Positions 24,987-34,451 of a DNA stretch of 46,770 bases are shown piece by piece; within the stretch, counting starts at the first letter, position 1, and every line of letters starts with the position of its first letter. A program made the translations under genes and the position numbers. This stretch comes from a virus. The stretch lies in the IMG/VR virus record IMGVR_UViG_3300032334_000156, positions 1-46,770 of that record. One strand, written 5' to 3'. The notes beneath the pieces were generated by a model. It did no database searches. It saw nothing but the letters and a program-made list of their open reading frames with translations, and was not told where the DNA came from.

Positions 24987-27068
24987 TTAGCGTGGTGCGT
25001 AAAGATCGGTTACAGCCGGAGTTGTTGTGGGAACTTTTACCCGCGTATCAAATCGAGGGTCGTTTGAAATAACTCCCGGTCCCGGCCTGATCACACTTGG
25101 AATACCACCACCCATTAAAAGAGGAGCCGCTTGCCCTGCTGGCAAATTCATTACCGGAGGTCTGTCTTGTGCTCGCATCTTTCTTACGTCAGCCATTGTG
25201 TACAACGGTATGTGTTGCGTTGGGTCCATTATCCCCTTGTTCTGCGCAACCACTGAACTGTTGAGCAACACAAGCATTTCGTCGTCCGACTTACGGTGCG
25301 CACGTTCGTACCCAACTTTAATATCCCCATCACCCAAGATTCTTGCAAGCGCAATCATGTCGGGTTCTTTTTTGAGTTGTGCCAACGCAACCCGAGTGCT
25401 GTTGTTGGAAATGTGTATATTTGTTTCGGCAGCTATTCCTGCTCGCCTGTCATCGGCGGCTACGCTAGCGGAGTTCTTAGCTATATCAGAAGCAACTTGT
25501 GCGCTGACATTGAGTCGGGTCATTAGTGTATCGGTCAATTTGCTCTGGTAGTCACTAAGCGCTTTTGCTTGCTCAACTTTAAAGCCCATCGCGTCTTTTG
25601 CACGACCGTACTCTTCAGCGCGCCGACGCTCTTTCTCCAGCATCTCAAACTTGTCCAAGTCTTTGCTTGCCGCTTTGAAGTCTTTGAGCGCTTCTTTGTG
25701 CTGTTCAAATCCTTTGCCCAGTCCGCCAGCCACATTCTCCAAGAATCGGTGTGATTTGCCGGACGCAATAGCCAGCCCAGCATTTATCAAGAACATTGGC
25801 CCAAGCGTTTCTTTTTCTGCTGCCAATTCTTTTTTGGTCTTATCAATGTACTTAGCGCCAGCAGTCTCTTCGGCTTTTTCTAGTTGAGGCAATCCGGCAA
25901 ACGCCTCGGAAGCAGTTTTCTGGCTTGTTTCAAACGCGCGTTTTGCGTCCGCCAAATACCTTTCAGCCGTACCTTGATCCATGTACACGCCAGCTTGTTC
26001 TTTAGCTTTTTCTGGACTAATGCCTTGTGCGCTAAGTAACGCTGTTACACCAGCAGAAGGCTTGAGCAGGCTGATGCCTTCACCGGGCGGGGGTTTCTTC
26101 ACAATGCTGCGCGTGCCTTCGTCTGTAACTGGTGTTGGCGGAGGTGGTGGTGATGTTGGCGCTGGTTGATACCGCGCGTTCTGCATGTTGAAAATAAACT
26201 GCCCCAGCGCTGGCGAGTTAGCCGCAGCTTCCGCAATGTTTGTTTGTGTTGGTGCTTTGCCACTACTTGGCGAAACTTCGCGGCTTACAAAAGGGTTGCG
26301 GTCATTAGGCCCAACAGCCGGTGTTTCACCAGTCATCCGTGGGTTTGGAATCATTGGTGGATTAGCCGACGCTTCATACGCGGACGGTATCTCGCGGCTT
26401 AAAAGTGTTGGGACACCAACACTGCTAGTGGTGGCGGGAGTGAACGGCAAATTTATTTGCGGTGTTTGCGTTTTTCGCTGTTGAATTGCCGCTTCAATTG
26501 CAACGTCCGACAGACCAAGTTCTCTGCCTTTTGCACGAATCTCTGCTTCGGTTGCATCGCCGCCAAAGGCCATATGGACTTCTCCACCATCAGCGTACCC
26601 AGCGATCCCGCCGTCAGCCATGCCTTGCAGATTCGGAGCGGGCAACCCAGCGATACCTTGCGGTCCCGGCGCGGGTCCGGGGGGTGGAGCAGACGGTGGC
26701 ATCTGCATACCCGGAGGCGGACCTTGCGGTGGCATACCCTGCGGTGGCATCTGTCCTTGTGGCCCACCGGGTGGTGGCATTGGCGCTCCACCTTGCTGTT
26801 GCGCCCCCATACCGGGAGGTGCCATACCTTGAGGATTAAGCGCGGCTACAGCCTGCGGAATAACTTTCGGTTGTTCCTGCCCACTCATCAACGCTTGCAA
26901 GCGCTGCATCTGTTCTTTGCGATCCTTGTCCACTTGCATGGCAAGGCTAACGTAGATGGCGTTGTCTTGATGCGCCGCAGCAAACTGTTGAAGCTGCGGG
27001 CCGTCCATCTTGGACAGCATGGCGTGGACTTTGGCGATATCCGGGTGGGCGACGCTTTGCAAAGACAT
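24987..27068 (-). CDS. Virion-associated protein, probable ejection protein
   Basis: A 693-residue protein. The N-terminus is helical; residues about 78-140 are Pro/Gly/Met/Gln-rich; residues 150-171 carry a triple Gly-Gly motif (MADGGIAGYADGG, then MAFGGD). The middle, about residues 370-560, is a long charged coiled coil interrupted by a hydrophobic GPMFLINAGLAIASGK. The C-terminus is Pro-rich. Size, coiled coil and position just before the giant protein fit an internal virion (ejection) protein, but no named family is recognised. ATG 27068 is 9 bases after the upstream gene's stop. Confidence 0.6.
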   Translation of the reverse strand: MSLQSVAHPDIAKVHAMLSKMDGPQLQQFAAAHQDNAIYVSLAMQVDKDRKEQMQRLQALMSGQEQPKVIPQAVAALNPQGMAPPGMGAQQQGGAPMPPPGGPQGQMPPQGMPPQGPPPGMQMPPSAPPPGPAPGPQGIAGLPAPNLQGMADGGIAGYADGGEVHMAFGGDATEAEIRAKGRELGLSDVAIEAAIQQRKTQTPQINLPFTPATTSSVGVPTLLSREIPSAYEASANPPMIPNPRMTGETPAVGPNDRNPFVSREVSPSSGKAPTQTNIAEAAANSPALGQFIFNMQNARYQPAPTSPPPPPTPVTDEGTRSIVKKPPPGEGISLLKPSAGVTALLSAQGISPEKAKEQAGVYMDQGTAERYLADAKRAFETSQKTASEAFAGLPQLEKAEETAGAKYIDKTKKELAAEKETLGPMFLINAGLAIASGKSHRFLENVAGGLGKGFEQHKEALKDFKAASKDLDKFEMLEKERRRAEEYGRAKDAMGFKVEQAKALSDYQSKLTDTLMTRLNVSAQVASDIAKNSASVAADDRRAGIAAETNIHISNNSTRVALAQLKKEPDMIALARILGDGDIKVGYERAHRKSDDEMLVLLNSSVVAQNKGIMDPTQHIPLYTMADVRKMRAQDRPPVMNLPAGQAAPLLMGGGIPSVIRPGPGVISNDPRFDTRVKVPTTTPAVTDLYAPR

Positions 27069-27077
27069 GGTTCTACC

Positions 27078-29399
27078 TTATCCCATCTGAGCGATTGCAA
27101 GTGCAGGCAAACCGCGTGGCTGACGAATCATACCGCCTTCTGCCTTAAACAAATTACCTAACTGCGCGGCACCAATCGCAGCCGTACCAAAACCCGCAAG
27201 CTGCGAAGCCATACTTGGAGCTTGCTGATACTGCGCAGCGGTTGTTTGAGAAAGCGGCAAGCCGCGAAGGATGTTTGAGAACTGTCCGATCTGCTGGATT
27301 GGGTAGTCCCGTTGATTAACAAAGTCGTTGTAGTTCTGGGCAAGCTGTTGGTTTTGATAGTTCTGCGCTTGCTGCCCCATTTGGTTCTGGGCGTTGTATA
27401 TGTTCAGACCTTGCTGGTTGTACAAGTTACTCAAGTTGCCGTAGTTCTGCATGCCCTGCATGCCCGATTGCAACGCTTGCAATCCATACCCCGCACCGTA
27501 CTGCCGCGCCTGTTCGTTTAACTGATTGGCGGCTTGCCCGTACTGCGCAGCGTTTGCTGCGCCAGCCATCTGCTGCCCGTAGCCGTACTGATTAGCAAGC
27601 TCTTGTTGTTGCTGCGTAGTCAGCCCAGCCTGTTGATTGGCTAACGCGGCTTGCAGGGCTTGGTTGTTATACAACTGTTGCACACCAAGATTGGCGGCAA
27701 GGTTCTGCTGCCCTGTAGTCAGCCCAGCCTGCTGGTTTGCAAGGTTGGCCTGCTGCTGCATTTGCGCGTTCTGTAGGTTAGCCCCCTGCGTTAGCTGACT
27801 CTGCGCCAGTCCGTACTGTCCGGCCAAAGCTTGATTAGCAAGCGCGGTTTGGTTTGCTGCCTGTTGATTAGCAGCGTTTGCTGCCTGATTAAATTGCCCC
27901 TGCTGTAGACCGTACTGCGCGCCATATTGCTGATTAGCCAGTGCCGCCTGTTGCAAATTAGCAAGGTTCTGCATAGCCATCTGCTGATTCATCTGACCTT
28001 GCTGCAAGCCATACTGCGACCCGTACTGCTGGTTATTAGCCGCCGCTTGTTGTGCAAGCTGAGCGTTCTGAAGCGCAAGAGCCTGATCCATCTGACCTTG
28101 TTGTAGGCCGTACTGTCCTTGTAGTCCTTGGTTAGCAAGCTGCTGTTGCTGCGCCAACTGCGCATTTTGTAAAGCGGTGTTATACGCCTGCTGTTGGTTG
28201 AACTGTCCGGTCTGCATTCCGGCTTGTTGATTAGCCAGCGCTGCCTGTAGTCCTGATTGTTGGTTTAACTGCTGCGCGGTTAACCCTGTCTGCGCACCAA
28301 GACCCTGCGTCTGGAGTAACGCACTTAAATTCTGGACGCCAGTCTGTTGTTGCACCTGTTGGTTAGCCAAGGCTGCTTGAAGCGCTGCTTGCTGCTCAGT
28401 ATTAAATTGCCCTTGTGCTGACTGAAATGCTGACTGCAACCCCTGCGCTTGAATGTCGCCCTTCTGTGTTGCCAGATTGCGAGCAGCTTCAGCGTTCTCA
28501 ATAGCTTGCCGACTACCACCAAAAGCACCCGATTGCGCAAACCCAGCACCGCGCTTAGTCGATTGAATGTCTGCTTGTCGCTGAGCTTCGCGCTGTTGAA
28601 TGTCCACCACATTCTGCATGTAGGGAGACATATACGCTTGGGCTGATCCGGGCTGGGTAAATGATCCAGTCCCGACATCCCGCGCGGCCTGCATTTGCAA
28701 TTGTTGCAGTGGCAGCGCACTGACCCGCTCAGCATTCGCCGTTTGATAACCAATGCCTTGTGGAGAGTAGTTAAGCTGCTGCCCCGTGTATGTTGGAATA
28801 GCCGCTAAACCAGTGCGTGCGGCTTGTGCCGCAGACATAGTGGGCACATCACCAAGCTTTGCCGCCGTTCCAGTCTTCCCAGTAACAGTGGGAGCCGTTC
28901 CCATCTGCGCGGCCTTCATTGTTTGGGCTTCGGCTGTTGGGGAAACCCCCAGTCGTGCCGCAGTTGCTTCAGCACCCGTTACATCTTCGGGCTGTTGCAT
29001 TTGAAAGAACTTCGCAGCCTGCGGGTTTACTGCCTGAAAGTTAAAGTCGGTGGGTGTGTACGCACTTTGCGACTGATACTGGTTACCGTACGCGGTTGGA
29101 GCATAGCTTGATGTACCGGCCTGCGTAGCCAAGTTGTACATGCTCTCAAGCGAGTTGCCCGCTTGCGCACCTAGCCCCATGGTTCTAAGCGCGGTGTATG
29201 CTTGCTGCGACAGTGGATCTACATTGGCAAAACGCTGACCATAGTAGAGCGGATACTGTTTAATCCCTGTGGGTTTACCAGTCGCATCAACATTAAAGAG
29301 CGCCCCCTGCGCCAAGCCGAGCATGCTCGTAACATAGGGTTCCGCATATGTCGGTATTGATGTCTGTGTTTGCTGAATTACGGTTGGATCGGTCGCCAT
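27078..29399 (-). CDS. Gln/Ala/Asn-rich repetitive virion protein
   Basis: A 773-residue protein. The first 330 residues look ordered (YAEPYVTSMLGLAQGALFN near the start). Residues about 330-640 are built from degenerate repeats of the type LANQQAG and QYGLQQGQMNQ, a low-complexity Gln/Ala/Asn-rich helical or amyloid-like region. The C-terminus has hydrophobic GTAAIGAAQLGNLF and a Gly-Gly motif (KAEGGMIRQPRG). Similar proteins occur near ejection proteins of uncultured aquatic phages. Probably a structural or ejection protein; function unproven. Confidence 0.6.
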   Translation of the reverse strand: MATDPTVIQQTQTSIPTYAEPYVTSMLGLAQGALFNVDATGKPTGIKQYPLYYGQRFANVDPLSQQAYTALRTMGLGAQAGNSLESMYNLATQAGTSSYAPTAYGNQYQSQSAYTPTDFNFQAVNPQAAKFFQMQQPEDVTGAEATAARLGVSPTAEAQTMKAAQMGTAPTVTGKTGTAAKLGDVPTMSAAQAARTGLAAIPTYTGQQLNYSPQGIGYQTANAERVSALPLQQLQMQAARDVGTGSFTQPGSAQAYMSPYMQNVVDIQQREAQRQADIQSTKRGAGFAQSGAFGGSRQAIENAEAARNLATQKGDIQAQGLQSAFQSAQGQFNTEQQAALQAALANQQVQQQTGVQNLSALLQTQGLGAQTGLTAQQLNQQSGLQAALANQQAGMQTGQFNQQQAYNTALQNAQLAQQQQLANQGLQGQYGLQQGQMDQALALQNAQLAQQAAANNQQYGSQYGLQQGQMNQQMAMQNLANLQQAALANQQYGAQYGLQQGQFNQAANAANQQAANQTALANQALAGQYGLAQSQLTQGANLQNAQMQQQANLANQQAGLTTGQQNLAANLGVQQLYNNQALQAALANQQAGLTTQQQQELANQYGYGQQMAGAANAAQYGQAANQLNEQARQYGAGYGLQALQSGMQGMQNYGNLSNLYNQQGLNIYNAQNQMGQQAQNYQNQQLAQNYNDFVNQRDYPIQQIGQFSNILRGLPLSQTTAAQYQQAPSMASQLAGFGTAAIGAAQLGNLFKAEGGMIRQPRGLPALAIAQMG
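27480..28380 (-). repeat. Degenerate Gln-rich coding repeats
   Basis: Within the 773-residue gene, units resembling QYGLQQGQ and LANQQAGLQ recur many times with imperfect spacing. On the plus strand this appears as repeated gct/ctg/ttg-rich blocks. Boundaries are approximate. The degeneracy argues for an old, selected repeat rather than a recent expansion. Confidence 0.6.
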
Positions 29400-29408
29400 G
29401 ACTATTCC

Positions 29409-30662
29409 TTATGCTGGCAGCAGACGTTCTGCGTTTGTGTCGGTGGCTACTTTGTTTTTGCCAACCGTTTTGCGCCGTGCACGCTGAACACGGTCCATCA
29501 TTGCGTATAGTTTACGCGCTCCTGCCTCAGTTGAGCCGTTGCCAATCTCAGACACGATACGGGCCGGAACAACAAACTCCCCATCGGCTAGCCGCGCGGG
29601 TTGGCGATCTCCAATAGTTGCCGGGATGTTGTCAGACACGCCATCACCGGGGCCGCGAAGCAAACGCCCACCATCAGAGTAGCCGCCCAGTGAACCCAGA
29701 CCACCTTGGTTAAACGCCACGACACCCCCTGTTGCACCAGTTGGCGTTGTTCCAGCTTTGTATGGGGTAAGCGCTTCCCACGTATCGTTAAAGTACCGGC
29801 GTTCTCCAGTACCACTGTACGGCTCAGCGTTTCGTTGGCGTGTAAGCCTATATGGGCGGATGTACGAATCGGGCGTCAGCGAATCCAGCGTTGGCATTGG
29901 TGTTTTTTGCCCTTTACCAATAGCAGCCATTACAGGAAGCGCGGCCACTCCCGCACCAACGAGCGGATTACCACCACCCAATGTACTGAGCGGAGCCTTT
30001 GTGAACTTGTCCAGAAAACTTTGACTTGCGGCACTGCTTGCGGCACTTCTTGCGCCGGAACTGGCACCTTCCAAAGAACCCCAATTTTCAGTTGGGGCTA
30101 TATAAGAAGGCACGCCTTCAACAATCGGGGCTGTAGTGCCCGAGCTAAAAAGATTGCCAAAAAACCCGGAGTTGGAACCAGCACCTGTGCCAGCCCCTGC
30201 GCCTGCGCCTGCACCAAAAGAACCGGCAAGACTAGCGCCACCATATGCGCCCAGACCAGCCATCAAACCGTTCTTCAAACTGCCGCTCTGTATACCCGTG
30301 AACCCGCCAACCAACCCTGCGGCTAGAAGCGGTCCCACACCGGGGATCATAGCCAGTCCCGCCCCTGCAATTGGCGCAAGGATTGGGTTGTTTGCAATAG
30401 ACCCCGCAAGACCAGTGCCTTGGCTTGTGTTAATCCCCAGCAGATCGTCTGCTACCGTCTTGCGAAGAAGCCCTTCTTTGCCGGTGTAGTTGTTAATATT
30501 AAAAGGGTTCCAATACTCCGGCAACCCAGTCTTGGGGTTGATCGTGCCTGACCCGCCAAGGGATTTAAGCAGCGCCGCTTCTTGGGGATTGATATGCGCA
30601 AGGATTGTGTCTCCGCCTCGACCTTGGGCGGCTAGCTGCTGGGCAAGATTGTGTAGGCTCAT
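29409..30662 (-). CDS. Gly-rich membrane-active virion protein
   Basis: A 417-residue protein. Residues about 92-160 are hydrophobic and Gly/Ala-rich (ILAPIAGAGLAMIPGVGPLL, then GAGAGAGTGAGS), as in proteins that enter the membrane during DNA injection. Residues from 317 carry Gly-Gly motifs (FNQGGLGSLGGYSDGG), then a conserved-looking C-terminal unit: GPGDGVSDNIPA, ADGEFVVPARIVSEIG, ARKLYAMMDRV. That unit recurs in virion proteins of many uncultured phages. Likely an ejection or tail-tip protein. Confidence 0.65.
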   Translation of the reverse strand: MSLHNLAQQLAAQGRGGDTILAHINPQEAALLKSLGGSGTINPKTGLPEYWNPFNINNYTGKEGLLRKTVADDLLGINTSQGTGLAGSIANNPILAPIAGAGLAMIPGVGPLLAAGLVGGFTGIQSGSLKNGLMAGLGAYGGASLAGSFGAGAGAGAGTGAGSNSGFFGNLFSSGTTAPIVEGVPSYIAPTENWGSLEGASSGARSAASSAASQSFLDKFTKAPLSTLGGGNPLVGAGVAALPVMAAIGKGQKTPMPTLDSLTPDSYIRPYRLTRQRNAEPYSGTGERRYFNDTWEALTPYKAGTTPTGATGGVVAFNQGGLGSLGGYSDGGRLLRGPGDGVSDNIPATIGDRQPARLADGEFVVPARIVSEIGNGSTEAGARKLYAMMDRVQRARRKTVGKNKVATDTNAERLLPA

Positions 30663-30664
30663 GA

Positions 30665-31591
30665 TTACGTCGCTGTGTTACTAATTAAAACGCCTTGCAA
30701 AATTAAACCAACAGAGTGCGTTCCTGATGCGGTTGAATATTGCCACTGAATGTCTGTTTTTTGCGTGTAGGGAAAAGGATTATTTCGTATTACTTGGTAT
30801 CTTTGGTCCCAAGCTGTTTGCAATACCGTTAGGGTAACCGGGTGTGTTTGAGCGTTGTTTGTGCTTTTAACTTGATAGTTAATCGCATTCCCGGGCGCGG
30901 CATCGCCATTAAAAGCATTAATTGAAGTAATGTACATGGTGTACCCATTGGGTACAGAGTACACAGCGGCTTGTGACCTTCCCACCCCTATTGAAATTTG
31001 CGAGTAAGTAACCCCACCATTCTTTGCTGTAATTGTTCCTACGTTAGTAGTTTGACCAGTCCCTGTACTAGTCATAATCATGTTGTTAATACGAAGAAAC
31101 TGATTTGTTGTAGTTACACCTGTTACGCCATTTAGCGTTACTGTTTCTGTTATGGCATCCCAATTTGAATCAAGTCCGCTAATAAGGATTGTTGCTCTGG
31201 TATTGTCGGATGCTGAAGTGCTGACAAGTGTCATTGTTACAGCAGACGCCGGGAAAGCATATTGAGTGGTTCCCGTTAATTCCCACAATGTATACAATGT
31301 TGTTTTAACATTATCAGAAAAAGCAAAAATATTTACTTGGCTTGCACCAGTAACTTTCCCACGGGCAACTTGCAACCCCCAATCCGCAGATTGCGAAGAT
31401 TCTGTACTGATAGGTACGGGGGACGAAGTAGCCATTAGCTGCCCGAGTAAGTTGTCGATTTGGTTGAAGTACAACCGCAGGATGTTGTTGAGCTGGTTGA
31501 TGTAATTCTGGTCGTACTCAACCGTCGCAACAGGTAAACGCGGAGCGACAATTCGATTAAGTTCATAATCTGATGTAATAACGTAACTCAT
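30665..31591 (-). CDS. Putative virion structural protein
   Basis: A 308-residue protein. A short helical N-terminus (YDQNYINQLNNILRLYFNQI) precedes a Ser/Thr/Asn-rich beta-structured body without charged clusters, typical of phage tail or decoration proteins. No family recognised. ATG overlaps the previous stop (ATGA), so it is coupled to the gp10-like gene. Confidence 0.65.
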   Translation of the reverse strand: MSYVITSDYELNRIVAPRLPVATVEYDQNYINQLNNILRLYFNQIDNLLGQLMATSSPVPISTESSQSADWGLQVARGKVTGASQVNIFAFSDNVKTTLYTLWELTGTTQYAFPASAVTMTLVSTSASDNTRATILISGLDSNWDAITETVTLNGVTGVTTTNQFLRINNMIMTSTGTGQTTNVGTITAKNGGVTYSQISIGVGRSQAAVYSVPNGYTMYITSINAFNGDAAPGNAINYQVKSTNNAQTHPVTLTVLQTAWDQRYQVIRNNPFPYTQKTDIQWQYSTASGTHSVGLILQGVLISNTAT

Positions 31592-33696
31592 CTGCGACCG
31601 TCATTACGGATGTCAATACGAGGAGAACCAAGCTGCCATTGCAGTCCAAGCTGGTTACCTTCAATCTTGAACGCCATCTGGCGTCCGCGAACACGCACAT
31701 AGATCTGCCCAGTGTACGCTTCAATTGGATACGTGGATGTACGGGTGGACGTAGCGTAAGCGTTGCCAGCAACAGATAGCGGCGAGTTGTATCCTGAACC
31801 CGAGTTCTGCATGGGGTACAACGTCATGGTTACTTGCGGACTTGCGGCAGTAGACCCGTCAAATTTCAAGTCTGGCAACATGCGCCACACAAAACCGAAG
31901 TTGTTGCCGTCATCAATATCGAATTCAGACGACAAAATGTAGGAATCAATCGCCACGCCCGTGATTGAGTCAGTGCAATCATTGACCCCGTTTTCATGCC
32001 AGACAAGGTTATTGGAATACGTAGCGGCAATTGGGTAATCGTTCAGGCCACTATCAATCCAAGCCGTGCGCCCCATCGTGCCGTAGTACCAGACATTTTC
32101 CAAGTAGTTGTAGATGACGTACCGATCTACGGTATTACTACTGCCTGAACAATAGAACCACCAGATTTCATTAAAGCCTTCGTTGGTACTAGAGAAGACT
32201 TGATCAAACTGGCTTTTGTTTATGTTCTCAAACACATACTGGCGCAAGTCGCAGCTCAAAGTTTGTACGCGCCCATCGTACTTGTAAAATTTATCTACGC
32301 CCATCCAGTACATAACACCAGAAGCAAGCGCAGTAGCGTTTGGTCCGGCAATCGAGATGTTGTCACCAAGGAGTTGCGAACTCCAAACGTACGGTGGCCC
32401 AAGATATTGCAAAGAGTACACAGACGAGTCGGTCAAGACCACAATCTCTTGTCTACTCTGAATGGTCGTAACAATCTTGGAGCCGTGCGACAACCGCACA
32501 CTGCCTGCCTGATTAGTAATATCGGGATACCAAGTTGTTAAAGAATCCTGATCTGACCAACGAATTAACATTGGGTCAAGGATCGTGCTGCCGTAGTCGT
32601 TTGTGCCAAACACCAAAATAAACCGACTAGCATCCGATACAGTAAACGTGTTTTGGTACAGCGGAGCGTAGCCATCCGATCCCCCCACGCTTGCAAGCGG
32701 GTATCCCCGAGCAGAAATATACTGTGTGCCAGATTGCGTACCTGTTGTGTTGATTGCCGAGCCGCCATACGTGGCAGATAGATTGCATGTAGTGCCGCTA
32801 GCGTTGATGACGTAATAAACCGTGCCCGGAATCAGTCCGGTTGGCAAGTAACCTGTTGTTGTCAGAGTTACCGCTGTGCCATTAGCCAGCGCATATCCAA
32901 GGGTCAATACAGCGGGGCTGGCAATAGTGACGGTAAATGCCGTATTTTGATACCCGGTTTCTGCGTCCCAATAATAAAGCGGGCTTCCACGTGGGCCATA
33001 GAGCAGGTTCTGCCCATAGTTAATCTGATTCCAAAGCTGGATGGCGTTGGTTGTAGTGCCGCCATTACCCCAAGTACCAGAACTCCACGGACCAGCACCC
33101 CAACCTGTAACCGGGATAGCGTACTGCGGGCCTGTATTTACTTGATAGGAAACGTAGACTGTACCGCCGCCAGTGGTGCTGGACGATGCTGTACCCGCAA
33201 CAGAGATTGTGTATGAGTTTGTGCCCGCTGAAAGAATTACATACTCACCAGCAGCAATAGTCACGCCCCCAACCGTAGGAGCCGCGCCGGGATAGTATAT
33301 GGTTATGTAGCTCCCAGTTGTAGCGCCGTTAGCAGTATCTGCGACGGTTACGGTTGTGTACCCGCCAGAGTTGGTAGTAGTGCTTGTGGTAAACGGGTTA
33401 CTTAGCGTGCTGGTCTTACGGATTGGCGTGATGTCGTAGTACGATCCGCCGTTCTGGATGTAGAACTTCAGGTTTGTACCGACGCCCATCAAGTTAAGCG
33501 CAGCAAGCGTCACCCAAGACCAGAGCGAGCGGCAAATACCAACAAATGTGCTGGCAGAAATCTGCAACCAACCGCCAATTTTCTCGGGCGTGCCTTGGCG
33601 AAAGCGGATTTTTTCCGACTCGTAGTAACCGCCCTCGTTGGTGTACCGCGTGTTTTCGCGGTTAACCCCCGGTTTGAACAAAACCTTTTTTAGCAT
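31588..33696 (-). CDS. P22 gp10-like tail/stabilisation protein (tentative)
   Basis: A 702-residue, beta-rich virion protein. The N-terminus FKPGVNRENT, then GGYYESEKIRFRQGTPEKIG, matches a signature found in podovirus-type packaged-DNA stabilisation or tail hub proteins (P22 gp10-like). The middle is Thr/Gly-rich and Ig-like; later parts (SDQDSLTTWYPD, and VLTDSSVYSLQYLG) fit the same family's propeller-like body. It starts next to the antisense homing endonuclease gene. Confidence 0.7.
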   Translation of the reverse strand: MLKKVLFKPGVNRENTRYTNEGGYYESEKIRFRQGTPEKIGGWLQISASTFVGICRSLWSWVTLAALNLMGVGTNLKFYIQNGGSYYDITPIRKTSTLSNPFTTSTTTNSGGYTTVTVADTANGATTGSYITIYYPGAAPTVGGVTIAAGEYVILSAGTNSYTISVAGTASSSTTGGGTVYVSYQVNTGPQYAIPVTGWGAGPWSSGTWGNGGTTTNAIQLWNQINYGQNLLYGPRGSPLYYWDAETGYQNTAFTVTIASPAVLTLGYALANGTAVTLTTTGYLPTGLIPGTVYYVINASGTTCNLSATYGGSAINTTGTQSGTQYISARGYPLASVGGSDGYAPLYQNTFTVSDASRFILVFGTNDYGSTILDPMLIRWSDQDSLTTWYPDITNQAGSVRLSHGSKIVTTIQSRQEIVVLTDSSVYSLQYLGPPYVWSSQLLGDNISIAGPNATALASGVMYWMGVDKFYKYDGRVQTLSCDLRQYVFENINKSQFDQVFSSTNEGFNEIWWFYCSGSSNTVDRYVIYNYLENVWYYGTMGRTAWIDSGLNDYPIAATYSNNLVWHENGVNDCTDSITGVAIDSYILSSEFDIDDGNNFGFVWRMLPDLKFDGSTAASPQVTMTLYPMQNSGSGYNSPLSVAGNAYATSTRTSTYPIEAYTGQIYVRVRGRQMAFKIEGNQLGLQWQLGSPRIDIRNDGRR

Positions 33697-33707
33697 TATA
33701 CTGGCCC

Positions 33708-33728
33708 GGTGTTAACTGGGAGAACACC
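33708..33728 (+). promoter_or_regulatory. Hairpin around the ribosome binding site of the homing endonuclease
   Basis: GGTGTT (33708-33713) can pair with AACACC (33723-33728), leaving the ribosome binding site GGGAG (33718-33722) in a 9-base loop and closing directly against the ATG at 33729. Translation of homing endonucleases in T4-like phages is often limited by structures over the ribosome binding site, so this may be a similar brake. The stem is short. Confidence 0.35.
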
Positions 33729-34451
33729 ATGTACGTGTATATTTGGAAAGATGCGGCAGAAGTTCCATTCTACGTTGGGTTCACAAAAAATAAACGGCGC
33801 AGCAACCCTCGGAACAACGGTAACAGAAACTGGCTTTGCAAACAAAAACTTGCTGCTGTAGGTGTAGAAAACGTAATTGTTGAGCTTCGTCCAGTCTTTT
33901 CTGTAGAAGCGGGTACGGCGCTTGAGTGCAGTTTGATATCCACAATAGGGCGTGTTCAAACGGGAAACGGTCCGTTGACCAATTTGACTTCTGGCGGGGA
34001 TGGCGTTCATCCACCAACTCCTGAGCACATTGAAAAGTTGCGGCTAGCCATGCTAGACCCAAACCACCCCGTACGAAGCCCGGAAGCAAGAGCCAAACAA
34101 CGCATGCGCATGCAAGATGCGGACATTAAAGCGCTGTTTTCTGGAAACGCAAACCCTGCCAAAAAACCAGAAGTACGCGAAAAGCTAAAGGCTAAATGGG
34201 CAGATCCTGCATACAAAAATGCGCGGATTGCAGAAAAGATTGGACGCCCCATCCACACGGAAGAAGAAAAACAGCGCCGCCGAGAAGCGCTCCTTGACCC
34301 AAACAACCCCATGCGCGATTTCCACAAGGCACTAAACACAGACCCCACAATTGCCGCCAAACGAGCAGCAACCCTAAGAACGCCAGAACAAAGGGCAAGG
34401 CAGTCTGAAGCTATGCGACGGTACTGGGCCAAACGCAAAGAGTCCATATAG
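33729..34451 (+). CDS. GIY-YIG homing endonuclease with NUMOD3-like repeats
   Basis: A 240-residue site-specific DNA endonuclease. The N-terminal domain has the GIY-YIG signature in variant form (YVYIW, then FYVGF), a candidate catalytic Glu in ALECSLIS (E66), and the closing NLTSGGDG. About five helical basic repeats follow (TPEHIEKLRLAM, SPEARAKQRMRM, KPEVREKLKAKW, TEEEKQRRREAL, TPEQRARQSEAM), matching NUMOD3-type DNA-binding modules. It lies on the opposite strand to all neighbours and fits exactly between two late genes, as expected for a free-standing mobile gene. Confidence 0.9.
   Translation: MYVYIWKDAAEVPFYVGFTKNKRRSNPRNNGNRNWLCKQKLAAVGVENVIVELRPVFSVEAGTALECSLISTIGRVQTGNGPLTNLTSGGDGVHPPTPEHIEKLRLAMLDPNHPVRSPEARAKQRMRMQDADIKALFSGNANPAKKPEVREKLKAKWADPAYKNARIAEKIGRPIHTEEEKQRRREALLDPNNPMRDFHKALNTDPTIAAKRAATLRTPEQRARQSEAMRRYWAKRKESI

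Noticed and set aside
33671-33691. GGTTT/AAACC stem followed by six T on the plus strand, resembling a terminator
   Set aside because: The stem is only 5 bp and A/T-rich, and the bases code for the start of the gp10-like protein on the minus strand, where the T-run is simply two Lys codons.
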